Shown here piece by piece: positions 1-7,808 of a DNA stretch of 36,286 nucleotides (position 1 is the first letter of the stretch; every line of letters starts with the position of its first letter). The stretch lies in assembly GCF_023015905.1 (NCBI RefSeq), contig NZ_JALKBD010000036.1, forward strand, positions 1 to 36,286, read 5' to 3'. The position numbers and the translations under genes were made by a program. Under the pieces are notes generated by a model, which was given only the letters and a program-made list of their open reading frames with translations, had not been told where the DNA came from and did not search any database. Source of the DNA: Arenibacter sp. F20364. GTDB taxonomy: Bacteria; Bacteroidota; Bacteroidia; Flavobacteriales; Flavobacteriaceae.

Positions 1-237
1 TGAAAAATCAATACCTATCTGCTGGTGCTCATCCACCCAAAAAACATCAATTCCACTTTGATAAGCTAAATCCTTGGTTTGTTGTATCAATATGTCAAAA
101 AAGGCCACATTCTCTTTTTTTTGGTGCTTATTAAAAATAGATTCCCTCGTTATTTCATTATCAGCCGAAAGGGAAAATACAAGAAGGGCTGTATTTTGTT
201 GGCCCAAGTTCACGAAGGTTCCGCAGTCCTTTTTCAT
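1..237 (-). CDS. DUF2064-like (TIGR04282-type glycosyltransferase) protein, N-terminal part
   Basis: The reading frame is open from an ATG at 237 down to the left edge (79 codons), so the C-terminal part lies outside the window. The protein starts MKKDCGTFVNLGQQNTALLV, followed by FSLSADNE, then FFDILIQQTKDLAYQ and DVFWVDEHQQIG. A short beta strand (ALLVFSLSA), a helix and a second strand (DVFWVDE) fit the first half of a Rossmann-like nucleotide-sugar transferase fold. From memory the spacing and wording resemble flavobacterial DUF2064/TIGR04282 proteins. Substrate and role are unknown. The plus-strand frame over the same bases is its shadow. The family call is tentative; that the frame codes is more certain. 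Confidence 0.55.
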   Translation of the reverse strand, partial: MKKDCGTFVNLGQQNTALLVFSLSADNEITRESIFNKHQKKENVAFFDILIQQTKDLAYQSGIDVFWVDEHQQIGIDFS

Positions 238-517
238 CACTTTTAGTAAGAATCTAATTATAGAGACGAAAAAAATTCTTATTACTAACTTATGCTTAAA
301 AAAATATTGGGGGTACTAAGATTCCAATTACATAGTGTAGGTTTCCTTTTAACAGTACTGTTCCTTATTAAAATTTTGTTAGTAGTGCAGTGCACAAAAC
401 CGATGCCCCTTACAATCAAAAGTGCTTTAAAAGTATTATATGTCGTTTTTTATAGTGGATTGCCTTTGGATTCCAGTGAATCACTTAAATAGCCAGGGGC
501 ATTTTTGATCAATAAAA

Positions 518-616
518 TTAATTAAATAATTGTTTCATCGGATTCTCGAACAGGGCCTTATCTACGGCTTCTCCAAATTCAATGTTGGTCCAGTTGGTGG
601 TAGTGTACGTGTAGCC
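518..616 (-). pseudogene. Possible 3' remnant of a gene (32 codons)
   Basis: Between an in-frame stop at 617-619 and a TAA at 518-520, the minus strand reads GYTYTTTNWTN followed by IEFGEAVDKALFENPMKQ and LFN. Its composition looks like a real protein C-terminus rather than random sequence, but there is no start. Upstream of it lies unrelated sequence and then the 84-bp repeat. The likely explanation is the tail of a gene cut off by rearrangement at the repeat. The family was not recognised, and the call rests only on how protein-like the frame looks. Confidence 0.3.
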
Positions 617-640
617 TTACCTTTATATAAAGTGGGGGAA

Positions 641-724
641 CAAAATGCAATGAAGAATGGGATGTTTTTACTTACTATATTTCTATTATTGTTCCAATTT
701 AGTATTACTTTTTAGTAGGCCTAG
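641..724 (+). repeat. 84-bp direct repeat, copy 1
   Basis: This segment matches 5485-5568 in the same orientation with only 3 mismatches in 84 bases (offsets of positions 649, 659 and 696-697). Both copies keep a short frame that begins with ATG (652 in the plus strand region), encodes about 20 mostly hydrophobic residues (MFLLTIFLLLF core) and stops in TAG near the right end. The right end carries the palindrome TAGGCCTA. The copies bracket about 4.8 kb that contains only minus-strand genes. Confidence 0.9.
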
Positions 725-1019
725 TTGATTATATATTGTTTTAAGGAAAACTGAATCAACAAATGTTTTTGTCTTGCTAGACTGATTTACAAATTCAGAA
801 GTTGAATCGTAAGACGGTTAGGAATAATTGGTTTGTCCGATGCAAGGGCCACTAACGATAAATTGAACAGGTAGCGACAGATTGGTTGGTAATTTACTGT
901 CAACCCGCTATGTTGTTAGACAAACAATAAATCTTGTTATTAAGAATTTTCCCTGGCGTTACCTATACAAGGTACCAGCGGTATGTGGCTTCATTATTTA
1001 GCTATTTTTTTATAAGCTT

Positions 1020-1934
1020 TCAGTTAAAGGACTGCCGAAATTGCAAAGGCGAAATGTTTGTTTTTGTCTTAAATAGCTTATTGAATGATTGAGGATGTTC
1101 AAAGCCCAGTTCGTAGGCAATTTCACTTACCGAGAGTTCAGTGGTCGATAATTTTTCTTTGGCTTTTTCTATCAATTTTTCGTGGATGTGTTGCTGCGTA
1201 CTTTGACCTGTCAATGTTTTAAGTAATCCGCTCAAATAATTTGGGGATACATTTAATGCTTCAGCGACATATTGAACAGTAGGTAGACCTTTTGTGATTA
1301 AATGATCGCTATTGAAATAGGCTACAAGTATTGCTTCCAAACGGTCGAGAATTTTATGACTTGCTATTTTCCGCGTGATAAACTGTCGTTGGTAAAACCG
1401 TTCGGCATAATTAAGCAAGGTTTCAATTTGAGAAATAATGATGTTTTGACTGAACTTATCGATGTTGGAATGATATTCCTGCCCGATATTTTCAATAATA
1501 TTGTTTAGGATTGTTTCCTCCTTTTCGGAAAGGAACAACGCCTCGTTTACTGAATAATAAAAAAAATCGTAGCGTTTAATTGTTTTTGCTAAAGGTGTAT
1601 TCCATAAAAAGTTGGGATGGATAAGCAAAATCCAACCTGACGGTTGTGAATGTATACCAGTTGCCGAACCTGCCTGTAATACTTGCCTTGGCGCCAAAAA
1701 ATACATTACGCCTTCATCGAAGTCATATTCCTGCTGACCGTAGCGCATTTTGCGAGGAAGACCTCGTTTTACTGCTATAGAATAGTAATCAGCAACAGTT
1801 GACTGTGCGGGATTATGTTTCGTGGCGGCCGCAACCTGAGCGTAATCCACTACACTAATCAGTGGATGCTCAGGAGGTGGCAACTGGTTCAGCTGATGAA
1901 ACTCGCTGATTGATGTAATCCTTAAAGGTTTCAT
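1020..1934 (-). CDS. AraC-family transcriptional regulator
   Basis: This 304-aa protein has a variable N-terminal sensing half and a C-terminal AraC/XylS DNA-binding domain at about residues 217-304. The first helix-turn-helix is VQYVAEALNVSPNYLSGLLK. The second carries the family signature ELSVSEIAYELGFEHPQSF, followed by FNKLFKTKTNISPLQFR. AraC proteins with this layout usually sense a small ligand and switch on neighbouring genes. It is the last gene of a minus-strand cluster behind two NAD(P)-dependent reductases, with a 17-bp gap to the SDR gene, so it probably controls that cluster. The ligand is not predictable. The ATG at 1934 directly precedes MKPLRITSISEF, and no better start is visible. 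Confidence 0.9.
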   Translation of the reverse strand: MKPLRITSISEFHQLNQLPPPEHPLISVVDYAQVAAATKHNPAQSTVADYYSIAVKRGLPRKMRYGQQEYDFDEGVMYFLAPRQVLQAGSATGIHSQPSGWILLIHPNFLWNTPLAKTIKRYDFFYYSVNEALFLSEKEETILNNIIENIGQEYHSNIDKFSQNIIISQIETLLNYAERFYQRQFITRKIASHKILDRLEAILVAYFNSDHLITKGLPTVQYVAEALNVSPNYLSGLLKTLTGQSTQQHIHEKLIEKAKEKLSTTELSVSEIAYELGFEHPQSFNKLFKTKTNISPLQFRQSFN

Positions 1935-1951
1935 TTTACTAAGTTAATCAA

Positions 1952-2737
1952 TCACAAGGCTTGTCCGCCGGAAACTTCAATACGTTGTCCATTTATCCAA
2001 TACGACTCTTGGGCACACAAAAATGCAACTACTCCGCCAATGTCATCAGGTAAACCTACACGCCCCAGCGCAGTAAGGCTCGCAATATGCGCATTTATTT
2101 CCTTGTTGTCACGGGTGCGACCACCTCCAAAATCTGTTTCGATAGCGCCTGGAGCCACTACGTTCGCCCGAATTTTTCTTGCTCCCAATTCTTTTGCCAG
2201 ATAGCGCGTCAAAATTTCGACTGCGCCTTTCACTGAGCCATAAACAGAAGAACCTGGGTAAATAATCCGAGTAAGTCCGGATGAAATGTTTACAATAGCA
2301 CCACTCTCATTTATATATGGGAGTGCTTTTTGTGTTAAGAAAAATACTCCCTTGTAGTGGATGTTTACGATTTCATCCCACTGTTCTTCTGTTACATCCT
2401 CAAACGGAGCATACAAACCAATTCCGGCATTGTTGATAAGAAAATCAAAATTAGGACTTCCTGTTTGCTGTTGTAAATATTCCGTCATCTCCCCAATAAA
2501 ATTGTCAAACGATTTCACCTTACTTGTATCAAGTTGAAAAGCAGCTGCTTTCTGTCCCAATGATTGGATTTCAGACACAACTTCGTTAGCTGCTTTTAGA
2601 TTTCTATTGTAAGTCAATATCACGTCATTGCCTTTTTTGGCAAGGGTGATTGACATATTTTTCCCAAGTCCGCGACTTCCTCCTGTGACCAGAGCGATTC
2701 CTACCCGTCCATCAGGCGGATTTTTTTTTGTAATCAT
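1952..2737 (-). CDS. SDR-family NAD(P)-dependent oxidoreductase
   Basis: This 261-aa protein is a classical short-chain dehydrogenase/reductase. The cofactor motif TGGSRGLG lies at residues 18-25 and NNAG at 102-105. The catalytic set is Ser153 (NISSG) with Tyr166 and Lys170 (YGSVK). The C-terminus has the usual YWINGQRIEVSGG. Members reduce or oxidise carbonyl/alcohol groups with NAD(P)H in the cytoplasm. The basic start of the protein and lack of an Asp after strand 2 (LTYNRN) favour NADP(H), though this is inference. It sits between the NmrA-like gene (35-bp gap) and the AraC gene (17-bp gap) and is likely co-transcribed with both. The substrate is unknown. Confidence 0.93.
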   Translation of the reverse strand: MITKKNPPDGRVGIALVTGGSRGLGKNMSITLAKKGNDVILTYNRNLKAANEVVSEIQSLGQKAAAFQLDTSKVKSFDNFIGEMTEYLQQQTGSPNFDFLINNAGIGLYAPFEDVTEEQWDEIVNIHYKGVFFLTQKALPYINESGAIVNISSGLTRIIYPGSSVYGSVKGAVEILTRYLAKELGARKIRANVVAPGAIETDFGGGRTRDNKEINAHIASLTALGRVGLPDDIGGVVAFLCAQESYWINGQRIEVSGGQAL

Positions 2738-2772
2738 GGTAATCTAATTATTTATGTTTGAGCAATTTCACT

Positions 2773-3669
2773 TCAATTTTGATGATAAACGGCGGTAAAT
2801 TCCTTTGCAAAATCGGTCATCTTCACGTTTCCCAAAATGGGTTGGTTCCGGTAATAATCTTCCAGTAATAATCCGCTATGAAGTCCGGCATACATTTCAA
2901 CCAATCCTGATGCAATGCGTGGGTTCATTCCTGCTGCGACCAATCCGTTTTCTATTTGTTCGTTTGAAATTGTCAACCATTTTAATTTGGGCTTTCCAAT
3001 TGCTTCCCCTAAAATTTGGGCCGTTTGGTTGCAGGTAAGTTCTTCACTGCAAACATAACGTACTTTTCTGCCCAAAGGCACCGCCAAAAGTTCTTCAGAA
3101 ACGGCATGTGCTATATCTTGAGGAGAAACCCAGGGAACCAAGTCTTCATCTCCATAGTTGGCTGCGATATAGCCCATCTCCTTTATCATGCCTACATAAG
3201 CATATAAATTGTAATAGAAAGAGGTTGGCCTAATGTGTGTTATGGTTAATTTCGGAGGTAATTTATTGAGAATAGCTTCAACATCATGGGCACCGCGTAA
3301 AATGCCATTCCCTTTTTCCATATGGGCACCAATACTACTGAGGTTAACCACATGTTTTACGCCTGCTTGTTCTAAAGCTCGGGCATAGTTTTGACCAAGT
3401 CTACGATAGTATGCCAGTAGATCAAGGTCATGATCAAAGTAATCGTTTGGAGGGACCATAGAATAAACCGCATCGGCACCTGTAAATATAGCTGGGAGAA
3501 ATTCAGGGTTTTCCAAGGAACCGATTGCCGGCTTCACGCCTATTGCTTCAATGTCATTTTTTCTTTCGATATTACTGCTGACAACAGTTACCGAATGTCC
3601 TTTTTGGACCAGCTCTTGGGCGAGTGGCTTGCTGATGTTCCCTAAAGAACCTGTAATTACGATTTTCAT
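2773..3669 (-). CDS. NmrA-like / NAD(P)H-binding atypical SDR protein
   Basis: The 298-aa protein starts MKIVITGSLGNISKPLAQEL, a GxxGxxx cofactor-binding loop at residues 7-13 at the very N-terminus. This is followed by strands typical of NmrA/NAD(P)H-binding Rossmann proteins (HSVTVVSSN, ADAVYSMVPP, VKHVVNLSSIGAH and the mid-chain ITHIRPTSFYYN). The family includes quinone reductases, isoflavone-reductase-like enzymes and redox sensors without activity. It is the first gene of the minus-strand cluster with the SDR and AraC genes. A role in detoxifying a carbonyl or quinone compound under AraC control is plausible but inferred. The full length is present and the start is unambiguous. Confidence 0.88.
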   Translation of the reverse strand: MKIVITGSLGNISKPLAQELVQKGHSVTVVSSNIERKNDIEAIGVKPAIGSLENPEFLPAIFTGADAVYSMVPPNDYFDHDLDLLAYYRRLGQNYARALEQAGVKHVVNLSSIGAHMEKGNGILRGAHDVEAILNKLPPKLTITHIRPTSFYYNLYAYVGMIKEMGYIAANYGDEDLVPWVSPQDIAHAVSEELLAVPLGRKVRYVCSEELTCNQTAQILGEAIGKPKLKWLTISNEQIENGLVAAGMNPRIASGLVEMYAGLHSGLLLEDYYRNQPILGNVKMTDFAKEFTAVYHQN

Positions 3670-4190
3670 CTTTTCTATTTTTTGTTTCTACAAATTTCAG
3701 CCGAAACAAAGAAAAGGATGTAGCCAAATCTATGGTTGTTGTATCCAAAAAAGGGATAATTGCAATTTTTGTTTGGTCATCATGCCAATACCGTTAACAA
3801 TTGAATATAGTTATTGATTATAATTCTTTTACAGATTTAATTTAGTAAAACATTTTTGTAACCCTAGTTATTGATTTAGTGTTTTAGTGCTCTGCTGACC
3901 CCTACCCTATTTCCTGGGGTCTGGCTATAGTTCGTTTGCTTAAATTTATGGAACTAAAGAAAAACAATTTCTTTAGAAGTTGGCTGCGGAGAACCGTAAT
4001 TTTGAGGGTTCTAGTATATATAGCACGACATAACCATCTGGAGAATCGGGAAATTTGGCTATCTCTGGGACAAGACAAAACAGGGTTTGGTTTAGTCTCT
4101 AAGATCTTCATGTTTAGCTACTTCAGGTATTTTGAACTGGGTAATGAAGATTGCATGAAGTCTATGTTATGGACTATTGTGTTTTTTTGT
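3670..4190. other. Intergenic stretch between the reductase cluster and the DinB gene
   Basis: The stretch should contain the promoter of the NmrA-SDR-AraC cluster near 3670-3750, but no clear -7/-33 pair was identified. A 98-codon plus-strand frame (3936-4232) overlaps the DinB gene, has no family resemblance and is rich in aromatic residues of the kind that arise by chance from AT-rich DNA. No terminator hairpin or RNA gene was recognised. Confidence 0.45.
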
Positions 4191-4658
4191 TTAGTCCCAT
4201 ATTTCTGGGCGATTAATTCCCATTTCCCGTAAATATGACAAGAATTGTCCCGCGTGTACAGATTCGTGATATCCAATCCGTAATAAATATTTTCCGAGTA
4301 TTTTCTTTTCTCCATTTCCTGGATGAATGATTTCTGTTTTACTTAGTTGCTGATCCGAGAATTGTAGAACACTTTGCAGAAATCTTTTTCGATATGGTGC
4401 TGCAAATTCAAATTCATCCTTCACGCTTACAAATGGTCTGTCTTTCCAGGGGGTTTTATAACATGTCATATCACCTTGATTGATAATCATATTCCAACCA
4501 TAATCGGCTTCCAATACATGTCTAATCATTTCTATCGCAGTCATTGCGTTTTCGTCCGGTTTCCAATAGTATTGACTTTTGGGAAGTGCATTCCAAAGTT
4601 TTAAGCTTCTTCTTCTAATTTCGGTAAAATTTAAAACTATGAGTTCGGTTTGGGTCAT
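4191..4658 (-). CDS. DinB-family (four-helix bundle metal-binding) protein
   Basis: This 155-aa cytoplasmic protein has the DinB/YfiT-like three-histidine pattern. His47 lies in MIRHVLEADYGW, and His131 and His135 in GYHESVHAGQF, placed so as to hold one divalent metal ion in a four-helix bundle. Many members are thiol-dependent transferases (bacillithiol or mycothiol type) or have no known reaction; the substrate cannot be told here. The start lies only 4 bp after the stop of the upstream TIR gene, so the two are very likely one operon. The TIR gene is transcribed first. Confidence 0.85.
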   Translation of the reverse strand: MTQTELIVLNFTEIRRRSLKLWNALPKSQYYWKPDENAMTAIEMIRHVLEADYGWNMIINQGDMTCYKTPWKDRPFVSVKDEFEFAAPYRKRFLQSVLQFSDQQLSKTEIIHPGNGEKKILGKYLLRIGYHESVHAGQFLSYLREMGINRPEIWD

Positions 4659-4662
4659 TATT

Positions 4663-5286
4663 TTAAATACTTTTTATCCAAGAAAGAGCCCAAGTCCATT
4701 TACCTTCATCTATTTCTACAAGAGCTGCTTCTATGTTTTCTCCAGTTTTAATTATCTTAGTAATTTTTGTGATTTCTCCTAAATAGTTGTTCATTTGGTT
4801 ATTCCAACCGGGGTCGACATTTTCCATTTTTGGTTTATTTGGGAGTCTTATTATATCTCCGACACTATATCTTGAACTTTTGATTTTATTTGAATAGGAT
4901 TTAGTTTTAAAATCTCCCTTTATTCTAATACCTAATTCCTCATAATACTTTTCTATTTCATTAATGTTTCTACCTAACAATTTATTTATTGGATCCGGGA
5001 TTTCGTTAGCACCTACATATAAAAAAATGGGAATTATATTCTTTTTCAATGCAATGGCACCACCGAGTTCTATTAGTACCCAATGACTATTTAAAGAAGC
5101 TGGACTTATAAGAATTAACAAGTCATCACAGTCAGCTATATTTGATTGGATGCTTTCATCAATTGATTCACCTGTCTTAATATCTTTTTGGTCAAGAAAA
5201 GTTTTGACTCCAATATTGTTCAATTCTGACGAAATTCTTTTCGCTGCCCACTTGTCTTTTGATGAATGACTTATAAATATTTTCAC
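4663..5286 (-). CDS. TIR-domain protein with a C-terminal WNxxM-type small domain
   Basis: This 207-aa protein opens with a TIR domain. Box 1 is KIFISHSSKDK (residues 2-12), the BB-loop region is LDQKDIKTGESID (31-43), and SLNSHWVLIELGGA (64-77) places a Glu at residue 73 where NAD-cleaving TIR enzymes keep their catalytic Glu. After a linker, residues 140-207 form a separate module (YSVGDIIRLP, then WNNQMNNYLG at 161-170, then WTWALSW). This resembles the small beta module found in Mib/Herc2-like and related proteins. No membrane segment is present. Standalone bacterial TIR proteins often act in antiviral immunity as NADases. That role is inferred from residue 73 and from the second, possibly sensing, domain. 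It is the first gene of a two-gene unit with the DinB gene. Confidence 0.85.
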   Translation of the reverse strand: MKIFISHSSKDKWAAKRISSELNNIGVKTFLDQKDIKTGESIDESIQSNIADCDDLLILISPASLNSHWVLIELGGAIALKKNIIPIFLYVGANEIPDPINKLLGRNINEIEKYYEELGIRIKGDFKTKSYSNKIKSSRYSVGDIIRLPNKPKMENVDPGWNNQMNNYLGEITKITKIIKTGENIEAALVEIDEGKWTWALSWIKSI

Positions 5287-5316
5287 AGATTAGTTTTAAA
5301 TAGCTACAACATTATA

Positions 5317-5358
5317 GGGTTAAATCATGTAAGCCAAGGACGCAGTTTGATTTAATCC
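5317..5358. other. Imperfect inverted repeat upstream of the TIR gene
   Basis: GGGTTAAATCA (5317-5327) pairs with TGATTTAATCC (5348-5358) with one mismatch around a 20-base loop. It lies 31 bases upstream of the TIR start. It could be a terminator for whatever once lay upstream, an operator, or a cassette-end structure. No T-run follows on either strand, so a terminator is the least likely. Confidence 0.4.
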
Positions 5359-5396
5359 GCCGTTGAACAATGGGAGTCGGTTTTGTGCTATCCTTG

Positions 5397-5492
5397 TTAT
5401 TTGATTTTAATCCTTTTTATTTCTTCCAATTTAGGGATTTTTGGTAAATATATGCAAAGTGGTATTGTTTGACAGGGTTGCTTGCAAAATGC
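5397..5492 (-). pseudogene. Possible 3' remnant of a gene next to repeat copy 2
   Basis: On the minus strand an open frame runs from inside the 84-bp repeat to a TAA at 5397-5399. Its end reads IYLPKIPKLEEIKRIKIK, which looks like a real charged C-terminus. No start is visible: the frame is closed by a stop within the repeat. It mirrors the fragment at 518-616 beside copy 1. The family was not recognised. Confidence 0.25.
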
Positions 5493-5568
5493 TATGAAGA
5501 ATAGGATGTTTTTACTTACTATATTTCTATTATTGTTCCCATTTAGTATTACTTTTTAGTAGGCCTAG
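5485..5568 (+). repeat. 84-bp direct repeat, copy 2
   Basis: Same orientation as 641-724, with 81 of 84 bases identical. Two of the three differences change the short hydrophobic peptide frame shared by both copies (Gly to Arg, Gln to Pro) and one is silent. The copy ends sharply after AGGCCTAG, as does copy 1; sequences outside the copies are unrelated. Confidence 0.9.
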
Positions 5569-5789
5569 GAATTAATTAAACAGGCTTATAACCATTACAC
5601 CTCTTCCCTCTTATTTGTGTGTTCCGTTTTGCTGTTTCCTTTTAGGTCACCAACTTCAAGATCTAGTGGATTTGCAACGTTTAGCCTGAGATACACAACA
5701 AACTCTGTTGGTTTAGTTAGAAAAGGACTAATTTTAACTACTAATCTGGATTAATTACCAAAAAAAAGTACTGGTTTTGTAATAGGAAT

Positions 5790-5819
5790 TTTGCTAATTG
5801 GTCAAATCGTTTAAATTTA
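5790..5819 (+). promoter_or_regulatory. Bacteroidota-type promoter for the lectin-like gene
   Basis: TTTG at 5790-5793 (-33 element) is followed after 18 bases by TAAATTTA at 5812-5819, which fits the Bacteroidota -7 consensus TAnnTTTG in 7 of 8 positions. The start codon follows 12 bases downstream, which implies a very short leader. Confidence 0.5.
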
Positions 5820-5831
5820 CCTGACTTTTTT

Positions 5832-7808
5832 ATGAACCCAATTAAGTTGTCTTACATCATTTGCGTTATTTTATCGCTTACATATCCTTCCTGTCTATTG
5901 TCCCAGAATACCTACAGGGATAATTTTAGTTCTGCATCATACTCCACAAATGATGGAAATTCTAACTTCTTATCCGCTTGGAACGAAAATGGGGATGACA
6001 ACTCCCCTTCTACCGGATATATCAGAATTAACGGGAATAGATTACGTTTTCAATATATTTGGAATGAGAGTATAAATAGGTCTGTAGATTTGACAGGGGC
6101 ATCTAGCGCTACATTATCTTTTGATTGGGAGACTGTTGGTCTTGATAATAGGGAAACTCTGGCAGTTCAAATTTCCACCAACGGTACCACCTATACGACC
6201 CTAAATACATTTGGAGGAACAAATTCAGGCAATTACTCTATTGACATTTCAAGTTATATATCTGCAACAACAACAGTTCGATTTTTATCCAATGATCGTG
6301 ATTGGGAGTCCAATGAATATGCTTACATAGACAATTTCCAGATTTCAGCATTAGTACCCCCACCTGTAATTACTGACGACCCTCCGGTAATAACAGCTAC
6401 TGGTGACCAAGAATATTGTCCGGGTGGTTCAGTACCTGTGGTGGAGACCGTATCCATCTCTGATCCCGATGATATTACAGCAGAATTGGTCATTATTCAA
6501 ATTTCATCTGGATATGTAACCGGTGAGGATTTATTAACTCTTACAGGTGCACACCCAACAATAACACCAAGCTGGAGCGCCGTGGAAGGTAAATTGCTGC
6601 TGACTGGGCCCGCAACCTTGACGGCCTTTGAATCTGCAATAAGTGATGTAGCGTATTCAAGTAGTGCTTCCAACCCTAGCGGTACAAGGCAATTTTCCAT
6701 TACGGTGGGAAACGCCAACTTTCTACCAACTACAGGACATTATTATGAATATGTAGATGACCTCGGGATTACTTGGACGGCTGCAAATGCAGCAGCCAAT
6801 TCAAGAACGTTTTATGGATTGCAAGGTTATCTTGCCACATTGACCTCGCAAGAGGAGGCCGAATTTTCTGGATCGCAAGCATTAGGGGTCGGATGGATAG
6901 GAGGAAGCGATGCAGCTTCGGAAGGAGTGTGGTTGTGGGTAACAGGTCCCGAGGCTGGTCTTAACTTTTGGAATGGAACTGCTGGCGGTAATTCCCCAAA
7001 TTTTGCATTTTGGAATTCCGGAGAGCCAAATCAATCAGGAGACGAAGACTATGCACATATTACGCACCCCAATGTTAACCCGAACGGTTCTTGGAACGAT
7101 CTTACCAATACAGGGGCCTCATCAGGAAATTATCAACCACAAGGATATGTCGTAGAGTACGGTGGTATGCCAGGTGACCCAACACTGAGTATTACGGCAA
7201 CAACGAATCTAGAAATGGACAGTACACCACCAACTGCAAGTGATCCGTCGCCAATCGAAGTGTACTGTTCCAATGATGTACCATCACCTGATCCCAATGT
7301 AGTCGTAGATGAAGCTGATAATTGTACCACTGACCCATCGGTAGTTTTTGTTGATGATATAAGCAACGGGGCGAGCAACCCGGAAATAATAACACGAACA
7401 TTTAGAATTACAGACGAGGCAGGAAATAGCTTGGAAGTTAGCCAGGTTATTACTATTGTTCCTTACACAATAACTTCGGAACCCGATGATCGGACGATAT
7501 TTGCAGGCAATTCCACGAGTTTTATCGTTTCTGCAATTAATGTAAATACTTATCAGTGGCAGGTTAGCAATGATGGGGGGCTTAACTTTTCCGACCTCTC
7601 CAATGGAGTCGATTACAGTGGAACGGATACAGAAACATTAACAATCAATAGTCCCGAAATCAACATGAATGGACTACAATTTAGAGCGCTTATGTCGAAT
7701 TCGGATTCCAGTTGCCCAGCTATTGTATCCCGTAGTGCTAGGTTGAACATCCAAGTCCGTCAGGTAATTACTAATAGAAGGATTACCTATAGGGTAAAGA
7801 AAAATTGA
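5832..7808 (+). CDS. Secreted multi-domain surface protein with C-type-lectin-like domain
   Basis: This 658-aa protein has an N-terminal signal peptide (hydrophobic run IICVILSLTYPSCLLS, cut near SQ at about residue 25). Residues 26-172 form a beta-rich jelly-roll-like module ending YAYIDNFQIS. Residues 190-295 are cadherin-like (SISDPDD ... TRQFSITVG). Residues 299-440 form a C-type-lectin-like fold (HYYEYV, WIGGSD, WNSGEPNQSGDEDYAH, GSWNDL, GYVVEYGG). Next come an HYR/Ig-like part with paired cysteines (VYCSND, DNCTTDP) and an Ig-like domain ending in SARLNIQV. The last residues, VITNRRITYRVKKN, are basic. A role in adhesion or glycan binding at the cell surface is inferred. No clear type IX secretion sorting domain was recognised. 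Confidence 0.82.
   Translation: MNPIKLSYIICVILSLTYPSCLLSQNTYRDNFSSASYSTNDGNSNFLSAWNENGDDNSPSTGYIRINGNRLRFQYIWNESINRSVDLTGASSATLSFDWETVGLDNRETLAVQISTNGTTYTTLNTFGGTNSGNYSIDISSYISATTTVRFLSNDRDWESNEYAYIDNFQISALVPPPVITDDPPVITATGDQEYCPGGSVPVVETVSISDPDDITAELVIIQISSGYVTGEDLLTLTGAHPTITPSWSAVEGKLLLTGPATLTAFESAISDVAYSSSASNPSGTRQFSITVGNANFLPTTGHYYEYVDDLGITWTAANAAANSRTFYGLQGYLATLTSQEEAEFSGSQALGVGWIGGSDAASEGVWLWVTGPEAGLNFWNGTAGGNSPNFAFWNSGEPNQSGDEDYAHITHPNVNPNGSWNDLTNTGASSGNYQPQGYVVEYGGMPGDPTLSITATTNLEMDSTPPTASDPSPIEVYCSNDVPSPDPNVVVDEADNCTTDPSVVFVDDISNGASNPEIITRTFRITDEAGNSLEVSQVITIVPYTITSEPDDRTIFAGNSTSFIVSAINVNTYQWQVSNDGGLNFSDLSNGVDYSGTDTETLTINSPEINMNGLQFRALMSNSDSSCPAIVSRSARLNIQVRQVITNRRITYRVKKN

Larger units (their letters stand above)
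238..1019. other. Intergenic stretch with gene debris and a repeat
   Basis: No complete gene could be supported. The stretch holds a minus-strand coding-like fragment (518-616) and the first copy of an 84-bp direct repeat (641-724). A 66-codon plus-strand frame at 292-492 has a hydrophobic start but no recognisable family, and is probably chance. The part from 725 to 1019 shows no frame worth reporting. Confidence 0.5.
5287..5831. other. Intergenic stretch with hairpin, repeat copy and a promoter
   Basis: From left to right it contains the upstream region of the TIR gene with an imperfect dyad at 5317-5358, a minus-strand coding-like tail fragment (5397-5492), the second 84-bp repeat (5485-5568), and a promoter-like pair (5790-5819) in front of the lectin-like gene. 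The part at 5569-5789 shows nothing recognisable. Confidence 0.5.

Noticed and set aside
74..319. 81-codon plus-strand frame
   Set aside because: Lies opposite the DUF2064-like gene start, which has the better protein-like composition.
292..492. 66-codon plus-strand frame with hydrophobic start
   Set aside because: No family resemblance and no promoter; AT-rich DNA gives such hydrophobic frames by chance.
3936..4232. 98-codon plus-strand frame
   Set aside because: Overlaps the DinB gene end and looks random; no motif or signal recognised.
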